64,000 nt of DNA from Comamonadaceae bacterium. Its GTDB lineage: Bacteria > Pseudomonadota > Gammaproteobacteria > Burkholderiales > Burkholderiaceae_C. The position numbers were made by a program, and so were the translations under genes. Positions 20,911 to 33,900 of this stretch are shown here, in pieces (within the stretch, counting starts at the first letter, position 1; every line of letters starts with the position of its first letter). Under the pieces are notes generated by a model. It was not told where the DNA came from. It saw nothing but the letters and a program-made list of their open reading frames with translations, and did not search any database. Location: NCBI GenBank assembly GCA_947375135.1, contig CANCER010000004.1, forward strand, positions 113,682-177,681. Reading direction: 5' to 3'.

Positions 20911-21801
20911 TTAAAGCAAGCCCAGCTCGCTGCAGAGCCATTGGATCACCGCAGGCTCCGTACACAGCTGCAGGTGGCCCAGGCCCTCAAATACCACCGG
21001 CGTAACGCCCGGCAGGGTTTGCTCGCGCTGCGGGAACACGATGTTGTCCTGGGGCGAAAGCGCGGTACGAAACAGGCTTCGCGTGGTCTCGCTTTCGGAC
21101 GCGGCCAGTGCCTGCAGCCAGTCGCTGTGCCATGCCATTTGCTCGGCGTTGGGTGTGTTGATGAGCGCTTTGATTTGGGTGCCCGCATGCGGCGTGCCCA
21201 GGGTGATGGCGCACGCGGCCTGCGCCGTGCCATAGGCGCGCATCCAGGCGCGGATCGCCAGGCCGCCCATGCTGTGCCCCACCAGCGCCACCTGCTGCTG
21301 CCCGGTGTGCTTGCGCAGGGTTTGCACCGCCTGTTCCACCCACACTGCGTAATCGTCTATCGAGGTAAACACCGGCTCCAGATTGAGGGCCAGCACGGTG
21401 TGGCCTTGCGCGCGCAGTGCCGGTGTGATGTCATCCCACAGGCGGCGGTTACAGACATAGCCATGTACCAGCACCACCGGTACACCAGCCGGGGTACCCA
21501 GGGCCTGCTGGACATGTGGCGGTGCAAAGGCCCAGGGCTGGCGCAGCAAAAAGATCCGAATGCCGGCCAGGGCCTCGCCCACCAGCGCACGCCACCAGGG
21601 GCCAACAGGTGCATCGGCGCGCGAGACTGCACAGCTGTAAAAGACTGTCAATACTGCGCTGGCCAGTGGCAAGGCGAGGGCTGCCACCAGCATGCCCGCC
21701 AGCGTCCAGGGCGGCGCAACACGCACCGTGAGCCAGAAGCCCAGTGCTGCGCCGGCCATCATCTGCAGCGCAATGGTGTAACGGAGCATTCGGGCCAGCA
21801 T
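20911..21801 (-). CDS. Alpha/beta-hydrolase, lipase-like, membrane-anchored
   Basis: A 296-residue protein with two N-terminal hydrophobic segments (about residues 10-60) that likely anchor it in the membrane, then an alpha/beta-hydrolase fold. VVLVHGYVCNRRLW is the oxyanion-hole region, VGHSMGG (near residue 172) is the nucleophile elbow, and GLGHLQLCTEP near the end holds the likely catalytic His. This looks like the triacylglycerol lipase/PGAP1-like group; its substrate is unknown. It follows the acyltransferase gene after 24 bases, hinting at a lipid-related pair. Confidence 0.82.
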   Translation of the reverse strand: MLARMLRYTIALQMMAGAALGFWLTVRVAPPWTLAGMLVAALALPLASAVLTVFYSCAVSRADAPVGPWWRALVGEALAGIRIFLLRQPWAFAPPHVQQALGTPAGVPVVLVHGYVCNRRLWDDITPALRAQGHTVLALNLEPVFTSIDDYAVWVEQAVQTLRKHTGQQQVALVGHSMGGLAIRAWMRAYGTAQAACAITLGTPHAGTQIKALINTPNAEQMAWHSDWLQALAASESETTRSLFRTALSPQDNIVFPQREQTLPGVTPVVFEGLGHLQLCTEPAVIQWLCSELGLL

Positions 21802-21825
21802 GGGGGTGCCTTGCGGGTGGACGCG

Positions 21826-22728
21826 CTATGCCCGGCTCTGAGCCAGCAACGCCGCGATCTGTGCATCCTTTTCTTTCCAGAGCTGCTGCACCCAGGCGGA
21901 AAAGGCTTCTCTGAAGGCCGGGTCGTCTCCGTAGTCGCCATCGCGCAGGTGCTGCGGAATCGGCAGGCTGCGCACCCGCACGATGACGCGGTGCATGCGC
22001 CCGCACAAAAAGGGCCAGAAGCCGGGAATGCCTTCCGGGTAGACGATGGTCACATCCAGAAGGGACTGGAACTTGTCGCCCATGGCGTTCAGCGCCAGCG
22101 CCACGCCGCCGGCCTTGGGCTTGAGCAGGTAGCGGTAGGGCGATTGCTGGCGTGCATGTTTGGCCGGTGTGAAGCGCGTGCCCTCCATGAAGTTGGTCAC
22201 GCTGGTGGGAATCAGGGCGAACTTGGCGCAGGCGCGGCGGGTCGCTTCCTGGTCTTTGGCGCGCATCTCCGGGTGCTTTTTCAAATACGCCTCGCTGTGG
22301 CGGCGCATGAACGGGAAGTCCAGCGCCCACCAGGCCAGGCCCATGATGGGCATCCAGATCAGTTGCTGCTTGATGAAAAACTTCAGCAGCGGGATGCGCC
22401 GGTTCAACAAATGCTGCAGCACAAAGATGTCGGCCGCGCACTGGTGGTTGGCGTTGACCAGGTACCAGTTGTGCGCCTCCAGCCCGTCAATGCCTTGCAC
22501 GTCCCATTGGGTGTTTTGGGTCAGTGCCATCCAGCCGCTGTTGCAGGCAATCCAGTTGTGGGCGATGCCCACCAGCACCGGGTCGAGCAGCAGGCGCACA
22601 CGCTGGAACGGCAGCAGCAGTTTGATGGCGGCAAACACCAGCAGGAAAGGCACCCAGAACAGGATGTTGAGCAGCAGCAGCGCAAAGGCCAGAACTCCGA
22701 GCAAGGGGGCTGGCAGTGCGTTCAGCAT
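21826..22728 (-). CDS. PlsC-type acyltransferase (YihG-like)
   Basis: A 300-residue membrane acyltransferase. The N-terminus is hydrophobic (LLGVLAFALLLLNILFWVPF), then the catalytic HX4D motif NHQCAAD (around residue 90), and the substrate motif FMEGTRFT (around 180), followed by VTIVYPEG. This resembles E. coli YihG rather than housekeeping PlsC. It probably acylates a lysophospholipid or glycerolipid at the inner membrane. The gene begins 6 bases after the upstream ABC ATPase, so it is probably co-transcribed with the amino acid transporter. Confidence 0.85.
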   Translation of the reverse strand: MLNALPAPLLGVLAFALLLLNILFWVPFLLVFAAIKLLLPFQRVRLLLDPVLVGIAHNWIACNSGWMALTQNTQWDVQGIDGLEAHNWYLVNANHQCAADIFVLQHLLNRRIPLLKFFIKQQLIWMPIMGLAWWALDFPFMRRHSEAYLKKHPEMRAKDQEATRRACAKFALIPTSVTNFMEGTRFTPAKHARQQSPYRYLLKPKAGGVALALNAMGDKFQSLLDVTIVYPEGIPGFWPFLCGRMHRVIVRVRSLPIPQHLRDGDYGDDPAFREAFSAWVQQLWKEKDAQIAALLAQSRA

Positions 22729-22734
22729 GGTGCG

Positions 22735-23511
22735 CTACTTCAGGCTGCCGGACAGGAACTGGCCCAGGCGTTCGCTCTTGGGGTTGGTCAGCACCTCGGC
22801 CGGGTTGCCTTCCTCCTCCACCAGGCCCTTGTGCAGAAAGATCAGGTGGTTGGCCACCTCGCGGGCAAAGCCCATCTCATGCGTGACGACCACCATGGTG
22901 CGGCCTTCCAGGGCCAGGGTCTTCATGACCTTGAGCACTTCGGACACCAGCTCCGGGTCCAGCGCGCTGGTGGGCTCGTCAAACAGCATCACCTCGGGCT
23001 CCACGGCCAACGCGCGGGCAATGGCCACGCGCTGTTGCTGGCCACCACTCAGGTGCGACGGGAAGCGGTCTTCCACACCGGACAGGCCCACCTTATTGAG
23101 GTACTTGCGCGCAGTCTCTACCGCCTCTTCCTTGGGGACGCCCAGAATATGCACCGGGGTTTCGATGATGTTTTGCAGCACCGTCATGTGCGCCCACAGG
23201 TTGAAGTGCTGAAACACCATGGCCAGCTTGGTGCGCAGGCGTTGCAACTGTTTGGCGTCGGCCGCTTCGAGCTCGCCGTTCTTGCCTTTGACCAGCAGCA
23301 GCTTTTCACCCGCCACTTCAATGCGCCCCTGGTTGGGCTTTTCCAGCAGGTTGATGCAGCGCAGAAAGGTGCTTTTACCCGAACCGGAACTGCCGATGAT
23401 GCTGATCACATCGCCCGCGTGGGCGGTGAGTGACACGCCTTTGAGCACCTCGTTGGGCCCGAAGCTTTTGTGGATGTTCTCGACCTGGAGTTTGAGTGCA
23501 GTGTGGGACAT
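22735..23511 (-). CDS. aotP: Amino acid ABC transporter ATP-binding protein (AotP/HisP-like)
   Basis: A 258-residue polar amino acid importer ATPase. Walker A is [17 protein letters not shown] (about residue 36 on), the signature is [16 protein letters not shown] (about 152), Walker B is [14 protein letters not shown], and the switch motif is [10 protein letters not shown] used the ATG at 23511, which gives the family N-terminus ([11 protein letters not shown]); upstream in-frame codons belong to the neighbour. It completes the transporter with the two permeases and the binding protein encoded upstream on the same strand. Confidence 0.92.
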   Translation of the reverse strand: MSHTALKLQVENIHKSFGPNEVLKGVSLTAHAGDVISIIGSSGSGKSTFLRCINLLEKPNQGRIEVAGEKLLLVKGKNGELEAADAKQLQRLRTKLAMVFQHFNLWAHMTVLQNIIETPVHILGVPKEEAVETARKYLNKVGLSGVEDRFPSHLSGGQQQRVAIARALAVEPEVMLFDEPTSALDPELVSEVLKVMKTLALEGRTMVVVTHEMGFAREVANHLIFLHKGLVEEEGNPAEVLTNPKSERLGQFLSGSLK

Positions 23512-23533
23512 ATAACTTGTTGCAGCAGGGGTA

Positions 23534-24664
23534 TCAGTCGCCCAGCAGGGGGCCGGTTCTAAAGGGGACGGGGCCGGCAATTTTGCCGATTTCGCAACCG
23601 GCGGTGACGTAGCGGTCGCGGATGCGGGCATAGAACACGCCCGCCACACCAGCGCGCACTTCCTCTGCCCTGTGGTCGATCGGGTTGATGACTTCGGCCA
23701 CCAGATCGCCTTGTTTCAGCGTTTGTCCGGGCGTGGCCGCATACACCACCACGCCGGGGCCGCTGGCGCGCAAGGTCTCGGAACCTGCCAGTGGCGTCGG
23801 TTGGCACAGCGCGGCGGGGACTTCGGGCCGGTTGCCGGTGTGCAGCACACCCAGGTGCTCCAGGTAGGAGAAGATGGCTTTCGCATCCTGCGCAGCATAG
23901 GCGTGTGTCACATCCATCTCGCCGCGCAACTCGATGGTGGTGGTGCAGCAGCCTTGCGGCAACGGATGGCTCAGGCCCTTTGCTTTCAATGCGTCGGACA
24001 GACGCCACCAAGCGCCCGACAGGCATTCATCAATCGGCCCGCCCCCGGAGTCCTTGGCCAGCAGGATGGCCTGGCTGCCCATAAAGTGGGCAATGGGCGC
24101 GAGCTGCGGCCAGCAGGTTTCTTCGCAATAGAAGTGCATCACGCCTTCGCAGTCGCAATGCAGGTCGAGCACGATGTCGGCGTCATGGGCCAGGCCCAGC
24201 AGCGTCTTGCGCATGCTTTTGAGCTCGGTGTCGGGCCTCCAGCCGGCCAGGTAATCTGCCATGGCTGCGCGCACGGTGGCCACGTTGGCCGCACCGTCGG
24301 CGCCCAGCTTGTCCAGAACGGCTGGCAGCACTTCCTTCGCAAAGTCCGGGTAATGGCGGTTGAAGTTTTCGGAGGTGTCCAGCTCAAAGCGGCCCATGGG
24401 CTTATGGTCCAGGCGCTGCGATAAACCAATCGGGTTACTCACCGGCACCAGTACCACTTCACCGACGATCTGGCCGGCCGCCTCGGCAGCCTCCAGCAGC
24501 GGACGCAGGTGGTAGGCCGCCAGCATGCCGGGCAACTCTTCCGCGTGCAGGCTGGCCTGGATGTAAATCTTCAGGCCCGTGCCGGCTTTGCCAAAGTGAA
24601 AGCTGGTGAGCGTCTTGTGGCTGCCCAGGCTGGGGGATAGCAGGGTGTGGTCAATGCGTTGCAT
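23534..24664 (-). CDS. aotO: Succinylglutamate desuccinylase/aspartoacylase family protein (AotO-like)
   Basis: A 376-residue zinc-dependent deacylase-fold protein. Zinc ligands are HAEE (His40, Glu43) and the His in [20 protein letters not shown] is a further family segment, and the C-terminal part is biotinyl-like ([13 protein letters not shown]). A gene of this family, aotO, lies inside the arginine/ornithine transport operon aotJQMOP of Pseudomonas aeruginosa, and the same order is seen here between the permease and the ATPase. Its substrate is not established. Confidence 0.8.
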   Translation of the reverse strand: MQRIDHTLLSPSLGSHKTLTSFHFGKAGTGLKIYIQASLHAEELPGMLAAYHLRPLLEAAEAAGQIVGEVVLVPVSNPIGLSQRLDHKPMGRFELDTSENFNRHYPDFAKEVLPAVLDKLGADGAANVATVRAAMADYLAGWRPDTELKSMRKTLLGLAHDADIVLDLHCDCEGVMHFYCEETCWPQLAPIAHFMGSQAILLAKDSGGGPIDECLSGAWWRLSDALKAKGLSHPLPQGCCTTTIELRGEMDVTHAYAAQDAKAIFSYLEHLGVLHTGNRPEVPAALCQPTPLAGSETLRASGPGVVVYAATPGQTLKQGDLVAEVINPIDHRAEEVRAGVAGVFYARIRDRYVTAGCEIGKIAGPVPFRTGPLLGD

Positions 24665-24670
24665 GGGCTC

Positions 24671-25384
24671 TTAGGGTTTGCGTGGAGCCAGATGGGCCAG
24701 AAAGTGGCGCTCAGCCAGCCGGAACACCGCGATCAGGCAGAAGGACGCCACCAGGTAAATTGCAGCTGCGGCGATATAGGCCTCAAACGGCAGGTAGTAG
24801 TCGGAATAGACGCGGCTGGCGGCGGCCGTCACGTCCAGCATGCTGGGCACGGCACTGGCCAGGCTGGTGCTTTGCAGCATCATCACCACCTCGTTGCTGT
24901 ACGCGGGCAGGGTGCGGCGCATGGCGCTGGGCAGCACGATGCGCAACATCACCTGAAAGCGACTCATGCCAAAGGCCTGTGCCGCCTCGATCTCGCCTGC
25001 GTTGGTTTCGCGGATCGCACCGGCCAGCATCTCGGCGGTGTAGCCGGCCGTGTTCAGGCTGAAGGCCAGCAGGGCGCAGAAGAAGGGTTCCTTGAAGTGC
25101 GTCCAGGGCCAAACGTCGTCCCAGCGCGCCTGAATCCATTCCAGTTGGCCCAGGCCGTAGTAAATCAGGTAGACCTGAATCAAGAGCGGCGTGCCGCGCA
25201 CGACATAGGTGTAGGCACCGACAATCCAGCGCGCAAACGCCCAGGGGCCGGTCAGCAGCAGTGCAAAAACCAGTGCCAGCACTGCGCCAATGCCCAGTGA
25301 GGAAAACAGCAGCCCCAATGTGGTCAGAATGCCCTCGCCATACAGGGCCAGGTTCTGCGGCTCGAAAATGACAGACCACTTCAT
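24671..25384 (-). CDS. aotM: Amino acid ABC transporter permease (AotM/HisM-like)
   Basis: A 237-residue inner-membrane permease of the His/Glu/Gln/Arg/opine group. The EAA loop is seen as EIEAAQAFGMSRFQVMLRIVLPSA, shortened here to its core EAAQAFGMSRFQ, with TYVVRGTPLLIQVYLIY near the first third and about five membrane helices. Its start overlaps the stop of the other permease by 4 bases. Works as a heterodimer with that permease. Confidence 0.92.
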   Translation of the reverse strand: MKWSVIFEPQNLALYGEGILTTLGLLFSSLGIGAVLALVFALLLTGPWAFARWIVGAYTYVVRGTPLLIQVYLIYYGLGQLEWIQARWDDVWPWTHFKEPFFCALLAFSLNTAGYTAEMLAGAIRETNAGEIEAAQAFGMSRFQVMLRIVLPSAMRRTLPAYSNEVVMMLQSTSLASAVPSMLDVTAAASRVYSDYYLPFEAYIAAAAIYLVASFCLIAVFRLAERHFLAHLAPRKP

Positions 25385-26067
25385 AGCGTGCCCCGTTTCG
25401 CGCCCAGGCTGAAGCGCGCATTGAGCTTGCGCAGCGCATACAGGGAGACGCTGGTGTAGACCAGAAACAGCGCCGCCGTAAACAGGAAAAACGCAAACGG
25501 CGAGCGCGTGGCCGAACTGGCCTGTTTGGCCAGGTAGGTCATTTCCTTCAGGCCGATCAGGCTCACCAGTGCTGTGGCCTTGATCAGCACCAGCCAGTTG
25601 TTGGTAAAGCTGGGCAGGGCGTAACGCACCATTTGCGGTGCCGTAATACGCACAAAGGTTTGCACCCGGCCCATGCCAAAAGCCCAGGCGGCTTCCATCT
25701 GGCCTTTGGGAATGCTCAGGATGGCGCCGCGGAATGACTCGGTCATGTAGGCGCCGTAAATAAAGCCGATGGTCAGCACACCCGCGAAAAACGGGTTGAT
25801 GTCGATATTGCCGGTGCTGCCCATCAGGGCCAGCACATGGTTCAGGCCAATCGTGCCACCGTAAAAAACCAGCAGCATCACCACCAGATCGGGAATGCCG
25901 CGAATGATGGTGGTGTAGGCCGTCGCCACCGCTACCAACAACTTGTTGCCCGAGAGCTTGGCCGCTGCACCCAGCAGGCCCAACACAATGGACACCAGCA
26001 GGGCCAGCAGCGACACGCCCACGGTCAGCAAAGCGCCGTGCAGGATCGAGAAGTAGTAACCGTTCAT
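25381..26067 (-). CDS. aotQ: Amino acid ABC transporter permease (AotQ/HisQ-like)
   Basis: A 228-residue permease of the same family, with TTIIRGIPDLVVMLLVFYGG and the EAA-type loop MEAAWAFGMGRVQTFVRI. I chose ATG 26067 (MNGYYFSILHGALL), the typical HisQ start; a TTG at 26085 would add six residues. It follows the binding-protein gene after 71 bases, in which a short inverted repeat might limit read-through. Confidence 0.92.
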   Translation of the reverse strand: MNGYYFSILHGALLTVGVSLLALLVSIVLGLLGAAAKLSGNKLLVAVATAYTTIIRGIPDLVVMLLVFYGGTIGLNHVLALMGSTGNIDINPFFAGVLTIGFIYGAYMTESFRGAILSIPKGQMEAAWAFGMGRVQTFVRITAPQMVRYALPSFTNNWLVLIKATALVSLIGLKEMTYLAKQASSATRSPFAFFLFTAALFLVYTSVSLYALRKLNARFSLGAKRGTL

Positions 26068-26138
26068 AGCGTGCCTAATGGACAAACAAAAACGACAGCG
26101 TGCAATCTCTGCGCGCTGTCGTTTTGTATGGGCGTGGA

Positions 26139-26975
26139 TTACTCGCCGTAGACGTCGATGTTGTACTTGGCAAAGTACTTGTCATTCAAGGTCTTGTAGC
26201 TGCCGTTGGCGCGGATGGCCTTGATGGCTTCGTTCAACTCACCCTTGAGCTTGTCTTCGCCCTTGCGCAGCGCAATACCGGCACCGTAGCCAAAGTACTT
26301 GGGGTCCTTCAAGTCCGGGCCCACCAAGGTGTAGTTAGTGCCTTCGGGCTTGCTCAGGAAACCGCCGGTCACTTCCATGAAGTCGGCCACGGTTCCGTCC
26401 AGACGGCCGGACTTGATGTCCAGGTAGACCTGGTCCTGCGCTTCGTAGGAGTTCACTACCACGCCGGCGGGCTTGAGGTCACCCATGGCGTATTTCTCTT
26501 GCGTACTGCCCTTGAGGACGCCGATCTTCTTGCCCTTGATGGACGCTGCGTCCGTGAACTTGACGCTCTTCTTCAGCACGATGCGGCTGGGCGTGTTGTA
26601 GTACTTGTCGGTGAAGTCCACTTCCTTCAGGCGGTCGTCGGTGATGGACATCGAGGAGATGATGACGTCGTACTTCTTGGCGTTCAGGCCGGGAATCATG
26701 CTGTCCCACACCTGCTCGACAAATTCGCACTTGCGTTTCATTTGCTCGCACAGGGCCGTGGCAATGTCTACGTCAAAGCCGGTGGGCTTGCCGTCGGCGG
26801 TCTTGAAGGTAAAGGGTTCGTAGGTCGGATCAATGGCGACCTTGAGCACGGCTGCTTCAGGTGCGGGAGCCGATGCGGCAGGGGCTGCAGGCGCAGCAAC
26901 CGGAGCCGGCTCCTCTTTTTTTCCGCAGGCGGCGAGCAGGGAGGCAGCAGCCAGCGTCAAAAGCAGTTTCTTCAT
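26139..26975 (-). CDS. aotJ: Basic amino acid ABC transporter substrate-binding lipoprotein (AotJ/HisJ-like)
   Basis: A 278-residue type II periplasmic binding protein. Unusually for HisJ-type proteins it has a lipobox (LLAAC, Cys17) followed by an Ala/Pro-rich linker (about residues 22-45), so it is tethered to the membrane. The domain starts at LKVAIDPTYEPFTF, with FDVDIATALCEQ and DGTVADFMEV typical of Lys/Arg/Orn or His binders. The gene is first in the operon; AAAGGAATC lies upstream of the ATG. The specific amino acid is inferred only from the operon resemblance to aot. Confidence 0.9.
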   Translation of the reverse strand: MKKLLLTLAAASLLAACGKKEEPAPVAAPAAPAASAPAPEAAVLKVAIDPTYEPFTFKTADGKPTGFDVDIATALCEQMKRKCEFVEQVWDSMIPGLNAKKYDVIISSMSITDDRLKEVDFTDKYYNTPSRIVLKKSVKFTDAASIKGKKIGVLKGSTQEKYAMGDLKPAGVVVNSYEAQDQVYLDIKSGRLDGTVADFMEVTGGFLSKPEGTNYTLVGPDLKDPKYFGYGAGIALRKGEDKLKGELNEAIKAIRANGSYKTLNDKYFAKYNIDVYGE

Positions 26976-27222
26976 GTTTGATTCCTTTGGGTGCCCACAG
27001 GGTGCCCGTGAGCGAGTTGATCGGATGTGAAAAATCATTCTACGATCCAAAGCAAGCAATTTTGGTGCCTATCAGAACTAAAGGCATGGGGTTTGTACGG
27101 TGCCGCTTGGCTATGGCGCAGGGGCCTGCATCGTCAACCACACACCGTGGTAGTACCCGTAGCCGGGTCAATGGCATGCGCAAAACCTTACACTCCATGC
27201 TTATCTCCCCCCGGTATCCCTG

Positions 27223-29637
<2,415 letters not shown>

Positions 29638-29744
29638 ACCTCGCCGGTTCAAACCATAGAAGCATGACGCCCACGCGAACTGCGCAGAAATTACTCTGAC
29701 GCATCGCTGGGCTTACCGTAGAGCGAATGCAAAGGAGAGCCCAC

Positions 29745-30530
29745 ATGAAATTTTTCTCGTGCCTGACAGCGTCGCTGTTGATCGCCGGTGCGTCATGCGC
29801 CGTTCATGCAGACCAATTGTTGGTGCTCTCTGCTGCAGCGGTAAAAACATCCGTTACCAAGGTGCCTGAACTGTTCGCGGGCCTGGGTGAAGATCGGGTT
29901 CAGTTTCAATTCGGCACGGCTGGCGCCATGCGTGACAAGGCGATTCAAGGTGACCTGTTCGATGTCATCATCGTTCCGCCTGTGGCGATGGCCGAACTAG
30001 TGAAACGGAATCTGGTGGATGCCTCAAGTCAGCAACCCTTGGGCACGGTGCGACTGGGTGCAGCGGTTGCCCAAGGCCATCCGCCGGTTGACCTGAGCGA
30101 CCTCGCGGCCCTCAAGCGTGCATTGGTAGCGGCACAGTCTGTGGGAATTGCAGATCCCGCTCGGGGTGCGACCACCGGAATTTACCTGGCAAAACTCTTT
30201 GCAAACCTGGGGCTGGTGGAGGAAATGAAAACCAAACTCAAGGTATACGCAGAGGGCCAAGATGCAATGGAAGCTGTTGCACGCCATGACATTGAAATTG
30301 CCATGGGCCAAGTGAGTGAAGCAAGTTCAGTTGCCGCACTTGAACCGCTTGTGCCGCTACCCGAGGCCGCGCAACTGAAGACCGTTTACGTTGCGGCCAT
30401 CGCGCAACATGCACCGCATCCGATGGCTGCACGGCGGCTGATGGACCTTTTGGTTTCACCGACAGTGCAGCAGTCGTTCAAGAAAAATGGCTTTGAAGCT
30501 GGCAGTGTGTTGCTGCCTGCGGGCTTTTGA
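29745..30530 (+). CDS. ModA-like periplasmic substrate-binding protein (orphan)
   Basis: A 261-residue extracellular solute-binding protein of the molybdate-binding (ModA) superfamily. A strong ribosome site AAGGAGAG lies 5 bases before the ATG; the signal peptide ends near CAVHA|DQL. Recognisable parts are LLVLSAAAVKTSVTKVPELF, VQFQFGTAGAMRDKAIQGDL and the C-terminal MDLLVSPTVQQSFKKNGF. No ABC permease or ATPase gene is adjacent, so its ligand and partner are unknown; similar orphan proteins are annotated as molybdate- or accessory-type binding proteins. Codon use is less GC-rich than in the preceding gene. Confidence 0.82.
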   Translation: MKFFSCLTASLLIAGASCAVHADQLLVLSAAAVKTSVTKVPELFAGLGEDRVQFQFGTAGAMRDKAIQGDLFDVIIVPPVAMAELVKRNLVDASSQQPLGTVRLGAAVAQGHPPVDLSDLAALKRALVAAQSVGIADPARGATTGIYLAKLFANLGLVEEMKTKLKVYAEGQDAMEAVARHDIEIAMGQVSEASSVAALEPLVPLPEAAQLKTVYVAAIAQHAPHPMAARRLMDLLVSPTVQQSFKKNGFEAGSVLLPAGF

Positions 30531-30916
30531 CCCACGCTGCCGACTTTGACTGTCCCAGGCCAAAGTGGTTGAAATCGTTGCGTCTCGCGGGCTTTTCGAC
30601 CGCCGGGTGGGTCACAGGAAATCGGCAATCAGGGTCAAATTCGTGCCGGCGCCAACAAGCGGTGGGTCGATCGCAGCAAATCCGGACCAACAGTCAGCCT
30701 TGGCGAACGTTCTTTTTTTATGTCAGATCCCAAGAAATTTCATGGCTACGATGCCGACTTGATCGACGTTGAAGATCGAAACTTCGAGCTTATGATCTGC
30801 ACGTGAGCTTTGTGAACATATGCCTAGCGGTGGGCGATTATGTATCCCGAAGCCATTGACTCGGGCATAAAGCCTGTCTCATTTGGGAGTGAAATAAAGG
30901 CAAGGAACATTAGCCC
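30531..30916. other. Non-coding interval upstream of the large helicase gene
   Basis: 386 bases without a confident gene. The second half is visibly A/T-richer than the flanking DNA. It contains a 28-codon frame (30720-30806; MSDPKKFHGYDADLIDVEDR then NFELMICT) which could be a gene remnant or a tiny peptide, and must hold the promoter of the helicase gene, although no clear -35/-10 pair is seen. No repeat, tRNA fragment or transposase remnant was recognised. Confidence 0.5.
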
Positions 30917-33900
30917 ATGACCGTACATCAAGGTACATCTGCCGTCGACGCTAATCCGGTATTGCTCAACGCGCTGGCTCAGCTGAGATTAAAGCTGCTG
31001 GATCTGTCAGGCCGCAATCGCCTGATCAATTTCAAGCACGCGCCGGGCAAGTCGCTTCAATTTGTTGAGGGCCAACTGTCGGTCGCATTCCATAAATTGG
31101 TGGAAGACGGGCAAAAGTTGGAAATTCAAGGGCTCCCCGAGCCGGCAAAGGCCGATTGGGTCGACCGCAATGAGCGGTTGCAGCGGCCCGAGCCTCGGGA
31201 CTGGGCCAGAGCCCAAGGCCTCCCGACAAGCTACGACATCGAACTGCATTCGCGCAAGGCCGATCCACGCGCGCTGCTGTTCCGTGATGACTTGGCCAAG
31301 CATTGCCGCAAGATAGAGCGCGAGGCTGTCCTTGCGATGGAGGAGACCGGCGCCAACATGCTGTTCCTGGTTTTGGGATTTCTCGAGTTCCCTGATCAGA
31401 GGGACAGCGATCGACTATTTACTGCGCCCTTGGTGTGCGTGCCAGTGTCGATGGTCAAGAAGGACGTGGGAGGTATCGAGTCCTTTTCCATTCAATACAC
31501 CGATGAGGAAGTCGCTGACAACCTTTCATTGCGCGAAAAGCTCCGCAACGATTTCGGCTACACGATTCCCGAAATTCCCGAAGATAACGCCAATGTCGAC
31601 GTCTATCTCGACGAAATATCGAGCATAGTCCAGACGAATCCACGCTTTGTGGTGAAGAGGCGCGTGTCTCTATGCCTGCTGAGTTTCGCCAACATGCTAC
31701 TGGTGCGCGATTTGGATCCTTCCAAGTGGCCTGCCGACGTGGGGGGCAACGGCTTGCTGGACCACCCCATCATCCGGCAAGTGTTCGAAGGGCGCGGCAT
31801 CGCTCCAGAATCCAGTTTGGCCATAGCAACGGAGCACGCGGTCGAGGATGGTCCTGGCGCGGCAATCCCTTTGGTCTTCGATGCAGACAGTTCGCAACAC
31901 AGTGCGCTGGTGGACGTTTTGGCCCTGAAGAAGAACATGGTGATCGAGGGGCCGCCCGGAACCGGCAAGTCCCAGACGATCACCAATTTGATTGCGGCCT
32001 GTTTGTCGGAAGGAAAGACCGTTCTTTTCGTGGCCGAAAAGTTGGCCGCCTTGGAGGTGGTCAAAGCGCGGCTGACCCAGGCGGAGTTGGCGCCCTTTGT
32101 TTTGGAGCTCCACAGCAACAAAACCAACAAGAAGAAGGTTCTCGAGGAAATCAATCGTCGAATCTCTTTTAGGGTTCAGCCGCCATCCGATCTGCCCAGG
32201 TTGCTTCAACAGCTCGAGTCCCACCGCGCGGAGCTCAAAACCTACACGGACATCATGAATTCCAGCGGGGGCAATGGATTCGGACGCACGCTGCACCAAG
32301 TGATGTGGCGGGCCGAGCGACATCGCTCTGCAGTTACTGGTGTCGAATCGCTGCTCAATCAGATGGACGTTCCGGATGCCAAATTCATCACGGAATTCGA
32401 GCTGATGCGGCGTATGGACTGCTTGCGGCATCTGGGGGACCAGTTCGATGCCATTGGGGGCTTCGACAGTTCGAATCCGCTATGGGGCTTTTATCCGGAT
32501 CGCCTAGTGCCCGGCGACGAGCTCCGGATCGGAAAATTGTTGGCTGATGGCGTCGAGTGGGCTACAAAGCTTCAAGCCGATGCCCAAGAGCACAACGATT
32601 TCATTCTGGGCGCTCCTGTTGAGGGCATCTCAGCCACGACCGCATTTGCCCAATCGATAGCTTTGCGCAAAGCTGCGCAAGCCGTTTCGCCCACTCTCCC
32701 GTTTGACTTGATCCCGGGCTTTTTCATCGCCGATGGCACCGGGCAGTTTGCGGCAAGCACGCTGTCCGACTTTGACGAGAAACTCAAGCAGTTTGCTCGG
32801 CTTGCATCGCTGGTGGCTGCGGGTTGGAAGCATGAAGATGCTGCTAGCCCCGATCTGGTCCATGACCTTGCCGCACTTGCCACCAGAGCAGGCGACCTTG
32901 GAGTGAAGCTGGGGGACATTGATTCGATCGACGCCTTGCGCCGCAGGTTGGTGGATTTCGCCCACAAGCTAGAGGCGTCTTGCGGAGCGATAAAAAAGGC
33001 GTGCCAACAAAAGGGCGTGTCTTTCGACGGATCGCGGCAGGCCTTGGATGTGGTGGCGGGATTCGCGAACACCATCATCGGGGCTCCGGACGCGCATCTC
33101 GACCTGCAATCGCCTTTGCTCGCTAAAGACAGCGCCGTTCATGCACTGGAATCGCTGGCTCATCTGCAATCGCAGTACGCTGGTGCCAAGGTGGAATTGG
33201 ATCAGCGACTCTATTTAGATGCCTTGCCGGATTCTGCTCACATTCGGGCTGTCATTTCGACCCTTCGGGAGGGCGACACCTGGTACCGGATATTTCAAGG
33301 GCGTTGGCGCTCCGCCAAGAAATTGCACCACACCCTGCTTCGAACCAAGTTAAAGGTGGTGGGCTCACAGCGGTTGGCCGATATGGAGCAACTTGCAGCC
33401 ATGCTTGAGTTGCATGAACGCTGGAAATCCCACGAGGTGTGGGGCGGCGTGCTCAATCGCCAACCGCCAGCGGAGCCGTTGGACTTGAATGGCCACATTG
33501 CGGTGGCGCGGTGGAACAAGGTCATCAAGAAGATCAGCGAAGAAGTTGGAGCAGCCCAGATCGACCCTTCGCAATGCACCCCCGAGAAGACGCGGGCTCT
33601 GCGAAGGGAATTCGTCGCGCTCAAATCGGAAGCGGGTTCCGCCAAAGCAGCGCTGGCCGCTTTGGACGAACTCCTTCCCAACCTTGCGAACACGGCTCGC
33701 TACGAGTTGATAGAAACGGCCTACTTCAAAGGTCGCGATCTTGCCGCGTGCATTGAAGGGCAAATCGCCAAGTTACGTGAACACGCGCACGATGGCGCGA
33801 GTTTTGAGCAGGTGCTTTTGGCGTGTAAGACCGCAATTGCCAGGGCGAGCTTGCGCCAGTCCATCGAAGGCAACGAAATTGCTCGGCGACTTTTGGGGGC

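Noticed and set aside
20326..23433. 1035-codon open frame on the plus strand
   Set aside because: It runs against five recognisable genes on the minus strand and its His/Gln-rich translation shows no domain.
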